Counted from the stretch's first letter, positions 26,850-35,020 are shown. The stretch is DNA of 64,000 nucleotides from G963664835 sp965220775 (GCA_965220775.1 OZ244845.1:1922001-1986000); one strand, 5' to 3'. Program-made: numbers and translations. The notes: generated by a model from the letters alone, not told the origin.

Positions 26850-27259
26850 CGTACTATCTTCACCTCTTTGTCGTTCACTTGACCGTCGATGATACTAAAT
26901 GCGCGAATATCCGGCGCGTCGGGATCTGACAACGAGATAATTACGTAATATGAATCCGGATAGTAGGCTAGTCTTATGTCCGTAGCCGACGGATAGGCCG
27001 GCGAATGCGTGTGGGAGTGATAGATGGAGATTAGCTCCAACCCCGCGTCATCGATCTCATCGAAGATCTTCAATTGCTCGCGAGGATCCAGCCTGTAGGC
27101 GAGAGGGCTATGTTCCACGTTTTCCATTTGGTATATGCGTTCCGCTCGGAAGCCGCCTTGGATTGGAAGTCCGGCGATCAGGCCGCAGCACTCGTTAGGA
27201 TAGTCGCGTCGGGCGTGCCCCACGGCTTCTACGTATAGTGTTTCAGGTACTTCCAACAA
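26846..27259 (-). CDS. mec: JAMM/MPN+ metalloprotease (Mec-like, M67)
   Basis: A zinc protease of about 137 residues. Its JAMM elements are the Glu in NECCGLIAG (E23) and HSHTHSPAYPSATD, with H81, H83 and D94 spaced as HxH-x10-D. In the CysO pathway the homologous Mec+ releases cysteine from the CysO-cysteine adduct; related JAMM proteins trim sulfur-carrier tails. The start is taken as TTG 27259, right after the cysO stop with GGGG 11 nt upstream; a GTG at 27316 would overlap cysO by 50 nt. The downstream rrf2 overlaps its stop. Confidence 0.88.
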   Translation of the reverse strand: MLEVPETLYVEAVGHARRDYPNECCGLIAGLPIQGGFRAERIYQMENVEHSPLAYRLDPREQLKIFDEIDDAGLELISIYHSHTHSPAYPSATDIRLAYYPDSYYVIISLSDPDAPDIRAFSIIDGQVNDKEVKIVR

Positions 27260-27266
27260 CTGTGTC

Positions 27267-27617
27267 TCAATCCCCTGATGTGATCTTCGGTCCCAGAAAA
27301 TAGGTGGTTTGACCACCAGCCATCATCGGGACAAATGCAATCTCGTCGCCGGCCTGCAACTCCGTATCGATCCCCTGTAACGATCGCACCTCCTGGCTAT
27401 TGACGTATATGTTGACAAAGTGCCGGATCTCCGGACCCTCGCATACGCGCTCTTGGAATCCAGGGTAGGTGAGCTCGAGCCGCTCGATAACATCTGCGAC
27501 GTTTTGGCCCTCTACTTCGATGTGGGCAACGCCGTTCGTCAGGTCTCGATACGGCGATGGCATATATACCTTGATTGGCAATGTAGAGCAATCCTGTTTT
27601 TTTGGCCTCAGCGTCAT
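27267..27617 (-). CDS. cysO: MoaD/ThiS-like sulfur-carrier protein with post-Gly-Gly tail
   Basis: A ubiquitin-fold sulfur carrier of up to 116 residues. The beta-grasp core runs from IKVYMPSPYRDLTNG to AGDEIAFVPMMAGG, whose Gly-Gly (101-102) should carry the thiocarboxylate. A further 14 residues (QTTYFLGPKITSGD) follow, so the protein must be trimmed before MoeB can adenylate it; the JAMM protease encoded next is the obvious candidate. ATG 27617 lacks a Shine-Dalgarno; TTG 27581 with CAGGA upstream is a likely alternative start. It sits between cysM and mec, as in the mycobacterial mec-cysO-cysM locus. Confidence 0.88.
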   Translation of the reverse strand: MTLRPKKQDCSTLPIKVYMPSPYRDLTNGVAHIEVEGQNVADVIERLELTYPGFQERVCEGPEIRHFVNIYVNSQEVRSLQGIDTELQAGDEIAFVPMMAGGQTTYFLGPKITSGD

Positions 27618-27641
27618 TACTGTGCGCTTGATCGGAAAGCC

Positions 27642-28553
27642 CTAGCTCTCCTGCAACATGCTCAGATAACGTTCTCCAGTGTCCGGCAACATGGTGACGA
27701 TCTTGTCGTTCGGGCCCAGCGACGACGCTACCTCCAATGAAGCTGATACGTTCGCGCCTGCTGATATACCAACCAGCAATCCCTCTTCTTTGGTGAGTCG
27801 TCGTGTCATCGCGATGGCATCTTCATCGGAAACGGTCACCACTTCGTCGATAATTTCGCGGTTCAGGACTCCTGGCATGAATCCGGCGCCTATCCCTTGA
27901 ATTGCGTGCGGCGATGGCCGGCCCCCACTAAGAACCGGGGCGCGTTCCGGCTCGACCGCAACCACAAGTACGCGCGCGAGCCGCGACTTTAGCACCTCTC
28001 CAACTCCCGTGATTGTGCCGCCCGTTCCTACACCCGCCACGAACGCGTCAATCTTCCCGCCGGTGGCCTCGATTATCTCCTCGGCGGTCGTAACGCGATG
28101 GATATCTGGGTTCGCCTGGTTTAGAAATTGTTGAGGCATGAAGTATCCGAACTTGCGAACCATCTCTTCTGCTGCGCTGACAGCGCCGCTCATACCTTCG
28201 ATCGCCGGTGTCAACACAATCTCGGCACCATAGAGAGAGAGCAGGGTTCGACGTTCGATACTCATATCGTCTGGCATGGTCAGTTTCAATTGGTAGCCTT
28301 TGACCGCAGCTACCATCGCCAAGCCGATGCCAGTGTTCCCACTCGTGGGCTCGACGATAGTGTCGCCTGGATTCAGCTTACCAGCGGACTCAGCAGCCTC
28401 GACCATTGAAGCGGCGATACGATCTTTTACACTACCGCCGGGATTGGCAGATTCCAGTTTCCCAAGGACTTCAACTTGGTCGCTGACACGGCTGAGACGA
28501 ATCAGCGGTGTATTGCCGATCAATTCCAGAACGTTCGTCGCGATTTTCATCAT
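27642..28553 (-). CDS. cysM: PLP-dependent cysteine synthase (CysK/CysM family)
   Basis: A 303-residue fold-type II PLP enzyme. ELIGNTPLIRLSRV opens the protein, the PLP lysine is in NPGGSVKDRIA (about K44), and EPTSGNTGIGLA plus GVGTGGTITGVGE bind the cofactor phosphate. The product is cysteine from O-acetylserine or O-phosphoserine. With cysO and mec directly downstream (24-nt gap), it probably takes sulfur from CysO thiocarboxylate. Two adjacent ATG codons start it. A candidate promoter lies at 28601-28629. It is the first gene of a six-gene minus-strand run. Confidence 0.93.
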   Translation of the reverse strand: MMKIATNVLELIGNTPLIRLSRVSDQVEVLGKLESANPGGSVKDRIAASMVEAAESAGKLNPGDTIVEPTSGNTGIGLAMVAAVKGYQLKLTMPDDMSIERRTLLSLYGAEIVLTPAIEGMSGAVSAAEEMVRKFGYFMPQQFLNQANPDIHRVTTAEEIIEATGGKIDAFVAGVGTGGTITGVGEVLKSRLARVLVVAVEPERAPVLSGGRPSPHAIQGIGAGFMPGVLNREIIDEVVTVSDEDAIAMTRRLTKEEGLLVGISAGANVSASLEVASSLGPNDKIVTMLPDTGERYLSMLQES

Positions 28554-28578
28554 TAGTCGGCCTCAATTCTCACAGGCC

Positions 28579-28591
28579 ATAGTTGACTAAA
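28579..28591. promoter_or_regulatory. IscR-type half-site-like sequence upstream of cysM
   Basis: ATAGTTGACTAAA fits the left half of the IscR type-1 consensus (ATASYYGACTRWW); the right half is not present. It lies 26 nt upstream of cysM, between gene and candidate promoter, in an operon that encodes an Rrf2 protein. Suggestive only. Confidence 0.25.
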
Positions 28592-28600
28592 GGCATAAGG

Positions 28601-28629
28601 AATGTAGCATACTGCATCATTTCCATCAA
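28601..28629 (-). promoter_or_regulatory. Candidate promoter of the sulfur operon
   Basis: On the minus strand TTGATG (28624-28629), a 17-nt spacer and TACATT (28601-28606) precede cysM by about 48 nt. Each hexamer matches the sigma-70 consensus at 4 of 6 positions. Confidence 0.35.
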
Positions 28630-28740
28630 CATTATTATTGCTACGAAAAAGTAATAGGGCTCCTGTGACACCGGCAGGTCTTGGTCACCTCGGCGAGCCC
28701 CGTCATTGCAGCATCAATAGATACCTGCCGACACCGAATT

Positions 28741-28863
28741 CGTCATCCCGGCGATCGATGATACACTCCGTACCCCGATACGGGGCCGGAACCCAGGGGG
28801 TCACGGTATGCCCCGATTCTCAAACCGTAGTGTGCCGACGGCAGCCGGCGTGGGCTATCGCTT
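28741..28863 (+). repeat. Dispersed composite repeat, copy 1 (degenerate)
   Basis: Lies in the 556-nt gap between cysM and the small membrane protein. It carries CGTCATCCCGGCGATCGATG, the palindromic CCCCGATACGGGGCCGGA and CCCAGGGGG modules, then GTGCCGACGGCAGCCGGCGT. All recur at 39.1, 50.1 and 59.8 kb. The rest of the gap (28640-28740, 28864-29095) shows nothing else recognisable. Confidence 0.65.
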
Positions 28864-29109
28864 CAACCTTGCCTACAACTGGGATGGATCACACAATCAA
28901 TGATTTCCGATGAAATCGTGGAGACTCTGAGACGCAGACTATATTGGGGCTGATGATCTAGTCTGCGAATCTTTGGTCCACCGGGCAAATCCCTGGGAAA
29001 GTTTCGAGAAATCCGCAAATTCGGTTGGTTCGCGAATTTTAGGCGCATGGCACGTTGATTCCTAGTGTGGATGAAGGATAGAATAATCGACAGATAGGAG
29101 GGGTCGAAA

Positions 29110-29541
29110 ATGTCCCAGAAGTACGAACGAGAAATTGACGAGATAGTTCAGCGGCGGATGGACGATCGACTCCCTGGGGAGACATCGGATTCAAGGCCGC
29201 AATTAGATATTGGCGATTCAGTACGCGGTGTACTAGATGGCGTCGGTTGGCGGATAACGCCATCCCGACTATTGGTACTTGGAGTGGTCCTAGCTTTTGC
29301 CGGCTACTTTCTGAGATTTGGTTTCCCACTGCTGGCGGCGCTCGCGGGAGTGCTAAGTGTGGTAGTGCTGCTAACGGCTCTAGTTGTTTCGATTCTAGGC
29401 TCAAGATCCGTCGGCAGATCTGAGAGACTATGGCGCGGGCGTGAGTTGGACTACAACATCTACGACGGTACCCGCCGGCCTAGCTGGCTGCACCGCCTTC
29501 TCTCGCTTGGCAAGGGAAAGCATCGCCCGCCTCGTATTTGA
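29110..29541 (+). CDS. Small membrane protein, unknown function
   Basis: A 143-residue protein with a charged N-terminal region (SQKYEREIDEIVQRRMDDR), two closely spaced transmembrane helices (about 55-73 and 78-97: LLVLGVVLAFAGYFLRFGF, LAGVLSVVVLLTALVVSIL) and a basic tail with YDGTRRPSWLHRLLSLGKGK. The ATG at 29110 has a strong AGGAGGGG 6 nt upstream. The layout resembles small Chloroflexota membrane proteins of no known role. The next unknown gene follows 94 nt later. Confidence 0.7.
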   Translation: MSQKYEREIDEIVQRRMDDRLPGETSDSRPQLDIGDSVRGVLDGVGWRITPSRLLVLGVVLAFAGYFLRFGFPLLAALAGVLSVVVLLTALVVSILGSRSVGRSERLWRGRELDYNIYDGTRRPSWLHRLLSLGKGKHRPPRI

Positions 29542-29635
29542 GGCCGAACCCGGCTCGCCCTGTCTGCCCCAATCCTCTTTCTTATCCGCTGCTTTGGCCG
29601 AGACCAAGCAGAAATTTCTATCGTGGCGGTAGGCG

Positions 29636-30052
29636 ATGGCAAGAAGACGACTAAGCAAGAGCAGCCTCTACTGGTTTATCAACAATCGTTCTTTCGTGTA
29701 TATGGCGGATGTTCGCCGAAGGTTCGACTTGGAATCCAGTGATCACGTTTGCATTATCAAGACCGACGCCGGTTCGGTGTTCCTTGGGTTGGACAGCGAA
29801 TATGCTCATCTTTTTCAGGCGCTTTACAACGAGAGGAGAATTGGGTTCGAGTTAGCAACCGACATTCGCGCCCAATCAGTCGTAGGAATCTTTACTAAGA
29901 ATTCTCAGCGTGGAAAGAACTCGAAGAAGAGTGAAGACGGCAATCGCTCCGCGAATGACGACTTGCAGAATGGCGTCATAGACGGCACCAGGACTAATTC
30001 GAACCCGGATGAAGCGGTTACTGGGTCGCCCCAGGTGTCATCCAGTGGGTAG
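29636..30052 (+). CDS. Hypothetical protein with low-complexity C-terminus
   Basis: A 138-residue protein not recognised. Residues 1-90 look folded (SSLYWFINNRSFVYMADVRR, IIKTDAGSVFLGLDSEYAHL, QALYNERRIGFELATDI); residues 91-138 are Lys/Asn/Ser-rich and probably disordered. No signal or membrane helix. ATG start at 29636 without a clear ribosome-binding site. It converges on infC. Confidence 0.55.
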   Translation: MARRRLSKSSLYWFINNRSFVYMADVRRRFDLESSDHVCIIKTDAGSVFLGLDSEYAHLFQALYNERRIGFELATDIRAQSVVGIFTKNSQRGKNSKKSEDGNRSANDDLQNGVIDGTRTNSNPDEAVTGSPQVSSSG

Positions 30053-30084
30053 GTATCAGGCTTGCCTAGGAAGCAGAGTGGGAC

Positions 30085-30636
30085 TCAGGCGTTCCCGCCG
30101 GCCATACCTTTTCCAGGTGCCAGGATCATCGTCATTGCGCGTCCTTCAATGTCTGGCATCCGCTCTATGTGCGCTATTCCAGCTAGGTGGTGCAGCAACT
30201 GCTCTAGGACCTTACGTCCCATTTGCGGGTGAGCCATCTCCCGGCCTCTGAATCTGACAGTAACTTTGACCTTGTCTCCGTCGCTGAGGAACTTTTTTAC
30301 CTTCCGGCTCTTGATTTGTAGATCGTGGTCGCCGGTCTTGGGACGAATCCGCACTTCTTTCAGAAGTACTACCTTCTGATTCCGGCGCGCTTCACGGTCT
30401 TTCTTGGTTTGCTGATATTTTAAACGACCGTAGTCGAGTATTCGGCAAACGGGTGGCTTAGCGGTAGGTGCAACCTCAACCAAATCTAGCCCGCTCGATT
30501 GAGCCATTTCAAGCGCCTCAGCGGTGGGCATTATGCCCAATTGCTCTCCGGTTTCACCAATTAGCCTAATCTCGCGAATCCGAATTTGCTCATTGAGTCG
30601 GGGGTCTTTGGCGATGTTGTTTCTCCGTATTTTCAA
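30085..30636 (-). CDS. infC: Translation initiation factor IF-3
   Basis: A 183-residue IF-3, which binds the 30S subunit and checks start-codon pairing. RLIGETGEQLGIMPTAEAL, PPVCRILDYGRLKYQQ and VTVRFRGREMAHPQMG are conserved. There is no ATG: the frame begins ATT-GTA-TTG at 30642-30634, so the start is TTG (30636) or ATT (30642). A rare AUU start is the known device by which infC is autoregulated in many bacteria, so ATT deserves weight. No Shine-Dalgarno is visible. rpmI and rplT, the usual partners, are not next to it. A strong promoter lies just upstream. Confidence 0.95.
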   Translation of the reverse strand: MKIRRNNIAKDPRLNEQIRIREIRLIGETGEQLGIMPTAEALEMAQSSGLDLVEVAPTAKPPVCRILDYGRLKYQQTKKDREARRNQKVVLLKEVRIRPKTGDHDLQIKSRKVKKFLSDGDKVKVTVRFRGREMAHPQMGRKVLEQLLHHLAGIAHIERMPDIEGRAMTMILAPGKGMAGGNA

Positions 30637-30663
30637 TACAATCAGGCTGTCAAACGCTGATTC

Positions 30664-30691
30664 ATTATATCGTTGTGGATATTAAAGTCAA
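30664..30691 (-). promoter_or_regulatory. Sigma-70 promoter of infC
   Basis: On the minus strand TTGACT (30686-30691), a 16-nt spacer and a perfect TATAAT (30664-30669) lie 22 nt upstream of the ATT codon of infC, implying a short leader of about 15-20 nt. Confidence 0.75.
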
Positions 30692-30818
30692 TTCTTGGAA
30701 CGATCATCCGAAATCAAGGTGCAAAGCCCTTGGGAAGCGCGTGTTCAAGCCGGGGCGTGCCGGCGCCGCGATTTAGACCAAGACCGGCCAAATCGTCGCG
30801 AAAGAGAACGATGAGTCA

Positions 30819-31601
30819 ATGAACGTACCCGCCGAGGATGCGAGGGGTTACGACAAGATCGCTCGCTTCTATGATCTTGATGTAGGTACATATGATAAGG
30901 ACTATGTGTTTTATGGTGGCCTCGCGGCTCGCTCCGGCGGACCTATCCTCGAGCTAGGATGCGGCACTGGTAGGATATTGACCCGGCTTGCTTCCGCCGG
31001 ATTTGATATTGATGGGCTCGACATCTCCGAGCAGATTCTGAACATTGCCCGCCGCCGGCTTCGCGAATCTGAAATCAGGCAGCGGGTTCGGCTGATCAAA
31101 GCTGACGCGGGCGAGTTCGCGATGGATCGGCGTTACGATCTGGTTACCTTTCCTCTGAATTCCTTCATGCACTTGGCAACCCCATCGCGACAAATGTCGT
31201 GCCTGCAGTCGGTACGCCGGACCCTTGCGCCGGGAGGAACCTTTGCATTGGATCTTCCCAACCCCGAACCAAGCATCCTTGGCAACGCCGAACAGGGTCT
31301 GATTGCCGAGTACACGAAGCCGGGGTTGTTGCCTGGATGGACGGTCACCAAATTGCGAGCGCAAACTGTCGATCCCGTCCGGCAGGCGCTCCAGATGACA
31401 CTCGTGTACGACGAAGTAGCGCCTAGCGGGTCTGTTCGGCGCACATCCGAGACATTCGACATGCGGTACGTGCATCGCAATGAGCTCGAGACTATGCTGA
31501 CTCAAGCCGGTCTCACGCCGGAGTGGGTAGCGGGTGACTTTGATGGCGGCGAACTAAACGCGGACAGCACCAAACTGATAGTGGTCGCTAGGCGGCGCTA
31601 G
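30819..31601 (+). CDS. Class I SAM-dependent methyltransferase
   Basis: A 260-residue methyltransferase. Motif I is ILELGCGTGRILTRLA, the acidic loop IDGLDISEQILNIA binds the ribose, and MDRRYDLVTFPLNSFMHL is motif IV-like. It begins ARGYDKIARFYDLDVGTYDKDY, typical of small-molecule methyltransferases (UbiE/Methyltransf_25 type). The substrate is unknown. ATG 30819. It converges on rsfS with a 4-nt gap. Confidence 0.87.
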   Translation: MNVPAEDARGYDKIARFYDLDVGTYDKDYVFYGGLAARSGGPILELGCGTGRILTRLASAGFDIDGLDISEQILNIARRRLRESEIRQRVRLIKADAGEFAMDRRYDLVTFPLNSFMHLATPSRQMSCLQSVRRTLAPGGTFALDLPNPEPSILGNAEQGLIAEYTKPGLLPGWTVTKLRAQTVDPVRQALQMTLVYDEVAPSGSVRRTSETFDMRYVHRNELETMLTQAGLTPEWVAGDFDGGELNADSTKLIVVARRR

Positions 31602-31605
31602 TCTC

Positions 31606-32001
31606 TCACTGAAAGCGGACTATAGTGACGGCCTCTGACCACAGTTGCTCTAATCTGTAGTAGCTTCGTTGTTTTGGCGAGAACAGGTGAACGATTAGAT
31701 CGCCAAAATCTAGCAACACCCAACCTGAATTCTCGGTGCCTTCCCGTCGACGAAATTGCCCTCCACCTTTCTTCAATTCCTGGATGAGGACATCGCTGAC
31801 GATACGCATCTGGCGCTCGGTGGGGACTGTGCAGATCACGAAGAAGTCGGCGATGAAAGTGAGTGGCCGAATATCCAACGCAACAACGTCTTCGGCCTTG
31901 CGGTCTGAAGCTAGCTCAACTGCAATCCGGGGTAAGTCGCGCGCCTTGGAAATAGCCAGACCCCCAATCGTACTTCGTGAATATGGGCGACAGTATAGCA
32001 T
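31606..32001 (-). CDS. rsfS: Ribosome silencing factor RsfS
   Basis: An RsfS/Iojap protein of about 131 residues that binds uL14 and blocks subunit joining during starvation. KAEDVVALDIRPLTFIADFF, CTVPTERQMRIVSDVL, GWVLLDFGDLIVHLFSP and QRSYYRLEQLWSEA are diagnostic. ATG 32001 is preferred to an upstream ATG at 32049, which adds an atypical N-terminus. It is divergent from dnaN. Confidence 0.93.
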   Translation of the reverse strand: MLYCRPYSRSTIGGLAISKARDLPRIAVELASDRKAEDVVALDIRPLTFIADFFVICTVPTERQMRIVSDVLIQELKKGGGQFRRREGTENSGWVLLDFGDLIVHLFSPKQRSYYRLEQLWSEAVTIVRFQ

Positions 32002-32176
32002 GGGAAATTGTCGCCCTACTGTGCATGTAGCCGTGGTGCTGAGAGGCACAGGAATGAAGTTGCTTAGCGAATCTCAGAGGACCATCCGACCGACGCTCGC
32101 GACTCGCGACTGTTAACATGAGGTCCACTGTTGTATACTTCGCTTCAATATTCTCCACGACCGAGGAGGAGCCGTA

Positions 32177-33310
32177 TTGCGCCTCACCTGCTCCCAAGGT
32201 AACCTGTCCAGAGGCCTAGGTATCGTTAGTCGTTCGGTCTCTAGCCGTACTCTGTTGCCGGTTCTGAACAATATACTCCTGGAGACGGACGCGGGTCGGC
32301 TCAAACTGTCTGCTACTAATCTCGATATCGCGATAACGTCTTGGATAGGCGCCATGATCGAAGAAGAGGGCGCAATAACAGTTCCGGCAAGGCTCTTCCA
32401 GGATTTTGTGAACTCGCTGCCTCCGGAAAAGCCAGTCGAGCTATCGGTTGACCAAGAGCAAGCGAGCGTTCACGCTAAGTGCGGAACATTCGAAGCCAAC
32501 ATCAAGGGAATTGCCAGTGGAGAGTTTCCGCCGGCCATTCGACCGCCGGAAGAGCCGACGCTGCGAGTGGAATCCAAGAAATTCCATGAGGCGATCGAGC
32601 AGGTCGCGTTTGCGTCTGCTACTGATGAAACACGTCCCACCCTGACCGGCGTCCTCGTAAAGATCCAAGGTGACCTGCTGACCATGGCCGCGGCCGACGG
32701 TTTTCGTCTCGCGGAAAGGCGGCTCGACATTATGGAGCCAGTTGACGATGAAGTTACCGTTATCGTGCCCGCCAGGTCTCTCTTGGAGCTAGCGCGAATT
32801 TCCGATGGTACCGATGACCCCATCGACATATCTATCGGTGGAGACGATCAGCGCGTCATTTTTCAAGTCGACGAGGTCGAGTTGGTTTCGCGTTTAATCG
32901 AAGGCAGTTTCCCGAATTATGAGCAAGTCATACCGAAGAGCCACGGCACCAGGGTCATAGTATCTCGCGAGGAATTCCAGCAAGCTACCCGCATAGCCTC
33001 GCTCTTTGCCCGAGACTCCGCAAACATCCTCAAACTACAGATACAGCAGGATGGTGAAGAGGGACAGATCGTCATAACTGCGGCCGCGGCGGAACGTGGC
33101 GATACGACCGGAGGTATCGGTGCAGTTGTGGAGGGCGAGAACGCACAGATAGCGTTCAACGCCAAGTATCTGGCGGATGTTTTGGCAGTCTTAGATGGCA
33201 ACCAAGTGTCCCTCGAATTCGCGGGCCCGGCGAGTCCCGGAGTCATCAAGCCGGTCGGCACCGACGCGTACATCCACGTGATAATGCCCATGCATCTGGC
33301 GAGGAATTGA
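32177..33310 (+). CDS. dnaN: DNA polymerase III beta sliding clamp
   Basis: A 377-residue three-domain clamp. MRLTCSQGNLSRGLGIVSRS, LPVLNNILLETDAGRLKLSATNLD, RPTLTGVLVKIQGDLLTMAAADGFRLA and the C-terminal YIHVIMPMHL are characteristic. TTG start with AGGAGGA 6 nt upstream (32164-32170). It precedes recF by 45 nt, the classical dnaN-recF pair, but dnaA is not upstream; rsfS lies there instead. Confidence 0.97.
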   Translation: MRLTCSQGNLSRGLGIVSRSVSSRTLLPVLNNILLETDAGRLKLSATNLDIAITSWIGAMIEEEGAITVPARLFQDFVNSLPPEKPVELSVDQEQASVHAKCGTFEANIKGIASGEFPPAIRPPEEPTLRVESKKFHEAIEQVAFASATDETRPTLTGVLVKIQGDLLTMAAADGFRLAERRLDIMEPVDDEVTVIVPARSLLELARISDGTDDPIDISIGGDDQRVIFQVDEVELVSRLIEGSFPNYEQVIPKSHGTRVIVSREEFQQATRIASLFARDSANILKLQIQQDGEEGQIVITAAAAERGDTTGGIGAVVEGENAQIAFNAKYLADVLAVLDGNQVSLEFAGPASPGVIKPVGTDAYIHVIMPMHLARN

Positions 33311-33355
33311 GCGCACGCGCGGATCCGCTTTCGCCACACTAGCCCCCTCTAGACG

Positions 33356-34531
33356 ATGTACTGCAGACACCTATCTCTACTGAATTTTCGTAATTACGTC
33401 AGACTGGAGTTGGAGCTGCCGCCCGGCTTCACCGTAATAGTTGGTGACAACGGAGAAGGCAAGAGTAACCTCTTGGAGGCCATTGGCTTCTTATCGACAA
33501 CGAAGTCGATGAGGGCGACCGGCGATCGAGAGGTTATCAACTGGCGCGCAGCCGAGGACCAGTATGGCTTCGCCCGTGTCAGTGGCCTGGTCGAACGCAT
33601 CGACGCCACAACTAAGCTTGAGTTCATTATCAGCCCCACCGCCGCTAGTGCGAGCAAACGCGTCCGAGTAAACGACGTGCCGCGCCGTACCATCGATGCC
33701 GTTGGATTGGCGAATGTAGTCAGTTTTTCGCCCCAAGACCTGGAGTTGGTCGAAGGAGCGCCGGCCTATCGCCGAAAATTCCTAGATGTGATGATCGCGC
33801 AGGTCGACTCCCGGTATGTTCGCGCGCTCTCGCACTACGGAAAGGTCTTGACGCAGCGCAACTCGCTCTTGAAGAGAATTCGCGGTAGTGAGGCTAGGGT
33901 TGATCAGCTTCATTTCTGGGACAAGGAACTCGCAGCGGCGGGTGGCATTATAGTCGCCAAGCGACGGCAAACAATTGCCCAGATCGATGAAATCTCTCGG
34001 CACTTGTATCCTGAACTTAGCGGTACGGGAACCGATTTGAAAGTGAGCTTGGTTAGTAATGTCGCAGCCGGCGACACGGATTCGGCCGAACAAGCCGCCG
34101 AGTCAATAGCCAGCCGGCTAGGAGAGATCCAATCAAGGGAGAGGGAACTGGGCGTCACAATTATCGGACCCCATCGTGATGATCTCTCTCTGGTGACGGG
34201 CGGTCGTGAAGTCACAACCTACGGTTCTCGGGGCCAGAAGCGGCTCGTGGCCCTAGCGCTGAAGCTGGCGGAATCAGATTTCATTCAGAAAAGGTCGGGC
34301 GAGCAGCCTATACTCTTGCTCGACGATGTACTTTCAGAGTTGGATGAAAGCCGGCGGGGATTTGTGCTGGACAGAATTCGGCCAGGGCAACAGGTTGTAT
34401 TGACTAGCGTTGATCTTGGACATCTGAACCGGCTCGACTCAATGATCGTGTCACGTTTGCGTGTGAAGGATGGCATCCTCACAAGCGAACAGCAGTCCTA
34501 TCACTCCGGCGTGAACATACCTGTCAATTGA
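33356..34531 (+). CDS. recF: DNA replication/repair protein RecF
   Basis: A 391-residue SMC-like ABC ATPase that helps load RecA at gaps through RecOR. Walker A is VGDNGEGKSNLLEAIGFL, the signature region YGSRGQKRLVALALKLAE, and Walker B PILLLDDVLSELDESRR. It starts MYCRHLSLLNFRNYVRLELE, the usual RecF opening. It is downstream of dnaN. The strong hairpin after its stop is oriented for transcription coming from the opposite side. Confidence 0.96.
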   Translation: MYCRHLSLLNFRNYVRLELELPPGFTVIVGDNGEGKSNLLEAIGFLSTTKSMRATGDREVINWRAAEDQYGFARVSGLVERIDATTKLEFIISPTAASASKRVRVNDVPRRTIDAVGLANVVSFSPQDLELVEGAPAYRRKFLDVMIAQVDSRYVRALSHYGKVLTQRNSLLKRIRGSEARVDQLHFWDKELAAAGGIIVAKRRQTIAQIDEISRHLYPELSGTGTDLKVSLVSNVAAGDTDSAEQAAESIASRLGEIQSRERELGVTIIGPHRDDLSLVTGGREVTTYGSRGQKRLVALALKLAESDFIQKRSGEQPILLLDDVLSELDESRRGFVLDRIRPGQQVVLTSVDLGHLNRLDSMIVSRLRVKDGILTSEQQSYHSGVNIPVN

Positions 34532-34542
34532 GACAGAAAAAA

Positions 34543-34570
34543 CCCCATCTTTCGGCGACGAAAGATGGGG
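34543..34570 (-). terminator. Intrinsic terminator for erpA (minus strand)
   Basis: A perfect 12-bp stem (CCCCATCTTTCG / CGAAAGATGGGG) with a 4-nt loop. On the minus strand it is followed by TTTTTT (34537-34542), a textbook Rho-independent terminator about 90 nt after the erpA stop. On the plus strand no T-run follows, so termination of recF there would be weak. Confidence 0.85.
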
Positions 34571-34663
34571 ACGGGCACATTGCGGGTGGCCGCCTTACAA
34601 TATCCCTCGGCTAGGTGCGTTACTCAGGCTGTTCGGAAGTGCCGTCGAACGGATAGTCGAAGC

Positions 34664-35020
34664 CTAGTGGCATTGCTGCGATTGACCCTCTTCCCCAGAC
34701 GTCTGGAAAGAGGTACCGCATCCGCAAGTCGACACAGCGTTAGGATTGTGAACGGTAAAACCCGCACCCATTAGACCGTCGACGTAGTCTATCTCGGAGC
34801 CCTCAAGATATTGGACGCTATACTCGTCTATTACTACTTTGATATCCCCGTGCTCGAATATCTCGTCACCCTCTTGTACCGAGTTGTCGAGCGCCATTCC
34901 ATACTGGAATCCCGAGCAACCGCCCGATGATACAAACACACGCAAGGCTAATTCGGGTTCGTCCTGATTCTCAATCAACTCTTTCAGTTGAGTCTCGGCC
35001 GGCGTACTAAGTGTCACCAT
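34664..35020 (-). CDS. erpA: HesB/IscA/ErpA-type iron-sulfur cluster carrier
   Basis: A 118-residue A-type carrier that transfers Fe-S clusters to apoproteins. The three cluster cysteines are in SSGGCSGFQYGM and the C-terminal STCGCGTSF; LSTPAETQLKELI and VVIDEYSVQYLEGSEIDYV are conserved. ATG 35020 is preceded by GAGGGAGAG. A palindrome lies 74 nt upstream and a strong terminator follows. The ErpA versus IscA label is not certain. Confidence 0.9.
   Translation of the reverse strand: MVTLSTPAETQLKELIENQDEPELALRVFVSSGGCSGFQYGMALDNSVQEGDEIFEHGDIKVVIDEYSVQYLEGSEIDYVDGLMGAGFTVHNPNAVSTCGCGTSFQTSGEEGQSQQCH

Noticed and set aside
28690..29100. CRISPR-like repeats
   Set aside because: Repeat modules here and elsewhere are long, non-periodic and scattered singly; no spacer array exists in the window.
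32105..32165. Promoter or origin upstream of dnaN
   Set aside because: A TATACT is present but the spacing to any -35 is poor, and no DnaA boxes are found; dnaA is not nearby.
34543..34570. Terminator for recF on the plus strand
   Set aside because: The T-tract is on the minus-strand side only; assigned to erpA instead.
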